Source of the DNA: an uncultured Helicobacter sp.
GTDB taxonomy: Bacteria; Campylobacterota; Campylobacteria; Campylobacterales; Helicobacteraceae
Assembly: GCA_944325775.1 (NCBI GenBank)
Contig: CALVBL010000018.1
Location: forward strand, 1 to 31,671
Length of the DNA: 31,671 nt
Reading direction: 5' to 3'
The translations under genes were made by a program, and so were the position numbers. This document shows positions 29,938-31,671 of this stretch, piece by piece (position 1 is the first letter of the stretch; each line of letters begins with the position of its first letter). The notes under the pieces are model-generated. The model was given only the letters and a program-made list of their open reading frames with translations, searched no databases and was not told where the DNA came from.

Positions 29938-31671
29938 TTATTTGCGTGCCATACGCCTACGCTCGGTGGGATCGAGATATTTCTTGCGGATTCTGATATT
30001 TAGCGGGGTAACCTCTAGTATCTCATCGTCCTCTATCCACTCTAGTGCTCTCTCTAGGGTCAAATCCCTTGGTGGCACGAGCTTGATTGCATCATCGCTC
30101 CCACTTGCACGCATATTGGTCAAATGCTTGGCTTTAATTGGATTGACATCAAGGTCATTATCTCTACTATGCTCACCAATAATCATACCCACATAGACTT
30201 TAGTTTGTGGCGTGATAAAAAGCACACCACGCTCTTGGATATTAAAAAGTGAGAATCCTGTCGCCTCGCCATTTTCCATGGAGACAAGTGCGCCGTTTTT
30301 GCGAGACTCCACACTGCCGCTAAAGGCGCGAAACTCTAAAAATGAGTGATTCATCACACCCTCGCCCTTGGTATCCGTCAAAAACTCACTTCTGTATCCG
30401 ATAAGCCCACGCGCGGGTATCTCAAACTCTAGCCGTGTATAACCATCGCCCATTGGATTCATCGCTTTCATCTCGGCTTTGCGTTTGCCTAATCGCTCGA
30501 TAATCGCTCCGCTAAAATCCTGTGGCGTATCAATCACTAGATGTTCAAAAGGCTCTAGCTTTAGCCCATTTTCTTCTTTGATAATCACTTCAGGGCGAGA
30601 GATACTAAACTCAAAGCCCTCACGCCGTAGATTCTCAGCTAAAATCGTGATTTGTAGCTCCCCACGCCCTGACACGCGGAATTTTCCCTCACCCATTTCC
30701 TCGCATTTCATCGCGATATTTGTCTGCATTTCTTTAAGTAGCCTGTCTTTAAGCTTATTAGCCGTTACATGTTTGCCCTCTAGTCCTGCAAGCGGGCTAT
30801 CATTGACTGCGAAATACACGCTCATCGTGGGTTCCTCTAGGTGCATAGGATCTAGAGGCATAGGATTAGCAGGATCGACGATAGAATCTCCCACATCAAT
30901 AGTGTTAAAGCCCGCTATTGCGACAATATCCCCAGCTTGTGCGGATTCTATCTCGGTGCGCGCAAGCCCCAAAAATCCAATGAGCTTAGTGATCCTGCCA
31001 TTTTCTTTCTCGCCATCACTCTTAGCAAGCATTACGTTTTCACCCTTTTTTACCTTGCCATTAAACACACGCGCGATGCCGATTTTGCCCACATAGTTAT
31101 CATAATCTAGTGTGAAAATCTGCATTTGCAGAGGAGATTCACTACTACCACTGGGTGCTGGGACATATTCTAGTATCGCCTCAAAGAGCGGCTCGAGATT
31201 TTTTTTCTCATCTTCTAAATTTTTTATCGCATAGCCATCGCGTGCCGCGGCGTAGATTACCGGAAAATCGAGCTGATAATCACTCGCCTCCATCGCCACA
31301 AAGAGATCAAACACCTCATCAACCACCCTATCGGGCTCGGCAGCGGGCTTGTCTATCTTATTTACCACGACTATGGGGCGGATCCCAAAGCTCAAAGCCT
31401 TTTTGACGACAAATTTCGTCTGGGGCATCACGCCCTCTTGCGCATCCACGAGCAGTAGCACGCCATCGACCATTTTTAGCACACGCTCGACTTCTCCGCC
31501 AAAATCCGCGTGTCCGGGCGTGTCTATGATATTGATTTTCGTGCCTTTGTAGTTGATAGCGGTGTTTTTGGAAAGGATCGTGATACCGCGCTCGCGCTCT
31601 AAGTCGTTAGAATCCATTACGCGCTCATCGATTTGCTCTCGCTCGCTAAAGGTGCCTGATTGGGTGAGTAG
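29938..31671 (-). CDS. typA: translational GTPase TypA/BipA (5' end outside window)
   Basis: 577 residues are visible; about the first 22, including the P-loop, lie beyond 31671, because the frame is open to the edge (LLTQSGTFSEREQIDERVMD). MDSNDLERERGITILSKNTA is the switch I/G2 region, IDTPGHADFGGEVERVL is G3 and VVNKIDKP is G4. Domains II, III and V and the BipA C-terminal domain follow (EEPTMSVYFAVNDSPLAG, SGRGELQITILAENLRREGF, RGLIGYRSEFLTDTKGEGVM, LEWIEDDEILEVTP). BipA binds 70S ribosomes and supports 50S assembly and stress adaptation. It is the first visible gene of the minus-strand run. Confidence 0.96.
   Translation of the reverse strand, partial: LLTQSGTFSEREQIDERVMDSNDLERERGITILSKNTAINYKGTKINIIDTPGHADFGGEVERVLKMVDGVLLLVDAQEGVMPQTKFVVKKALSFGIRPIVVVNKIDKPAAEPDRVVDEVFDLFVAMEASDYQLDFPVIYAAARDGYAIKNLEDEKKNLEPLFEAILEYVPAPSGSSESPLQMQIFTLDYDNYVGKIGIARVFNGKVKKGENVMLAKSDGEKENGRITKLIGFLGLARTEIESAQAGDIVAIAGFNTIDVGDSIVDPANPMPLDPMHLEEPTMSVYFAVNDSPLAGLEGKHVTANKLKDRLLKEMQTNIAMKCEEMGEGKFRVSGRGELQITILAENLRREGFEFSISRPEVIIKEENGLKLEPFEHLVIDTPQDFSGAIIERLGKRKAEMKAMNPMGDGYTRLEFEIPARGLIGYRSEFLTDTKGEGVMNHSFLEFRAFSGSVESRKNGALVSMENGEATGFSLFNIQERGVLFITPQTKVYVGMIIGEHSRDNDLDVNPIKAKHLTNMRASGSDDAIKLVPPRDLTLERALEWIEDDEILEVTPLNIRIRKKYLDPTERRRMARK

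Overview
The window looks like chromosomal DNA of a Helicobacter, most likely an enterohepatic species. The reasons are the gene order lysC-hobA-holB-folP (HobA is a DnaA-binding protein restricted to Campylobacterota), a Helicobacter-style NrdA, agmatine deiminase, TsaD and BipA set, and the 8-mer TAGAATCT and its complement scattered through the host genes. No rRNA, tRNA or CRISPR array was recognised.

Left flank (1-14.5 kb). The window opens in the last codons of a chemoreceptor gene. A small membrane protein gene faces away from a tight plus-strand operon: lysC, hobA, holB, folP, an unnamed 329-codon gene and xseA. On the minus strand follows an unusual guaA locus. The glutaminase half and the ATP-pyrophosphatase half of GMP synthase lie in separate ORFs, and a DNA-3-methyladenine glycosylase I/GNAT fusion gene sits exactly between the two domains. 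The glutaminase half also carries an internal insertion of about 180 residues. Further on are an ArsB-type transporter and a complete chemoreceptor with a 13-base T tract upstream of its promoter.

Island (about 14.64-23.67 kb). TAGAATCT is absent here, and genes are short, broken or unfamiliar. From left to right it holds: a decayed gene; an ORF-less group II intron of about 575 nt on the minus strand (domains II, V and VI readable, domain V folds perfectly); a gene-free stretch full of hairpins with a strong bidirectional terminator; a truncated, frameshifted C5 DNA methyltransferase; a small membrane protein; an unknown gene; an outer-membrane beta-barrel protein; and a repeated convergent cassette. 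In the cassette a Gly/Ala-rich C-terminal fragment on the plus strand meets a protein of about 145 residues on the minus strand. One copy is intact on the minus side, one is decayed, and a third fragment survives beside aguA. Between the copies lie a membrane-anchored DUF2726 nuclease-like protein, a DUF3825-like remnant and two tandem YafQ-type toxin-antitoxin pairs, one frameshifted. The whole reads as the debris of a mobile element or exchangeable-cassette island.

Right flank (23.67-31.67 kb). Housekeeping genes return: aguA (minus) and tsaD (plus) diverge from a shared region. A minus-strand run follows, in transcription order: typA (bipA, cut by the window end), an FrxA/RdxA-like nitroreductase, nrdA, a short Sua5/YrdC-like protein and an S4-domain RNA-binding protein.
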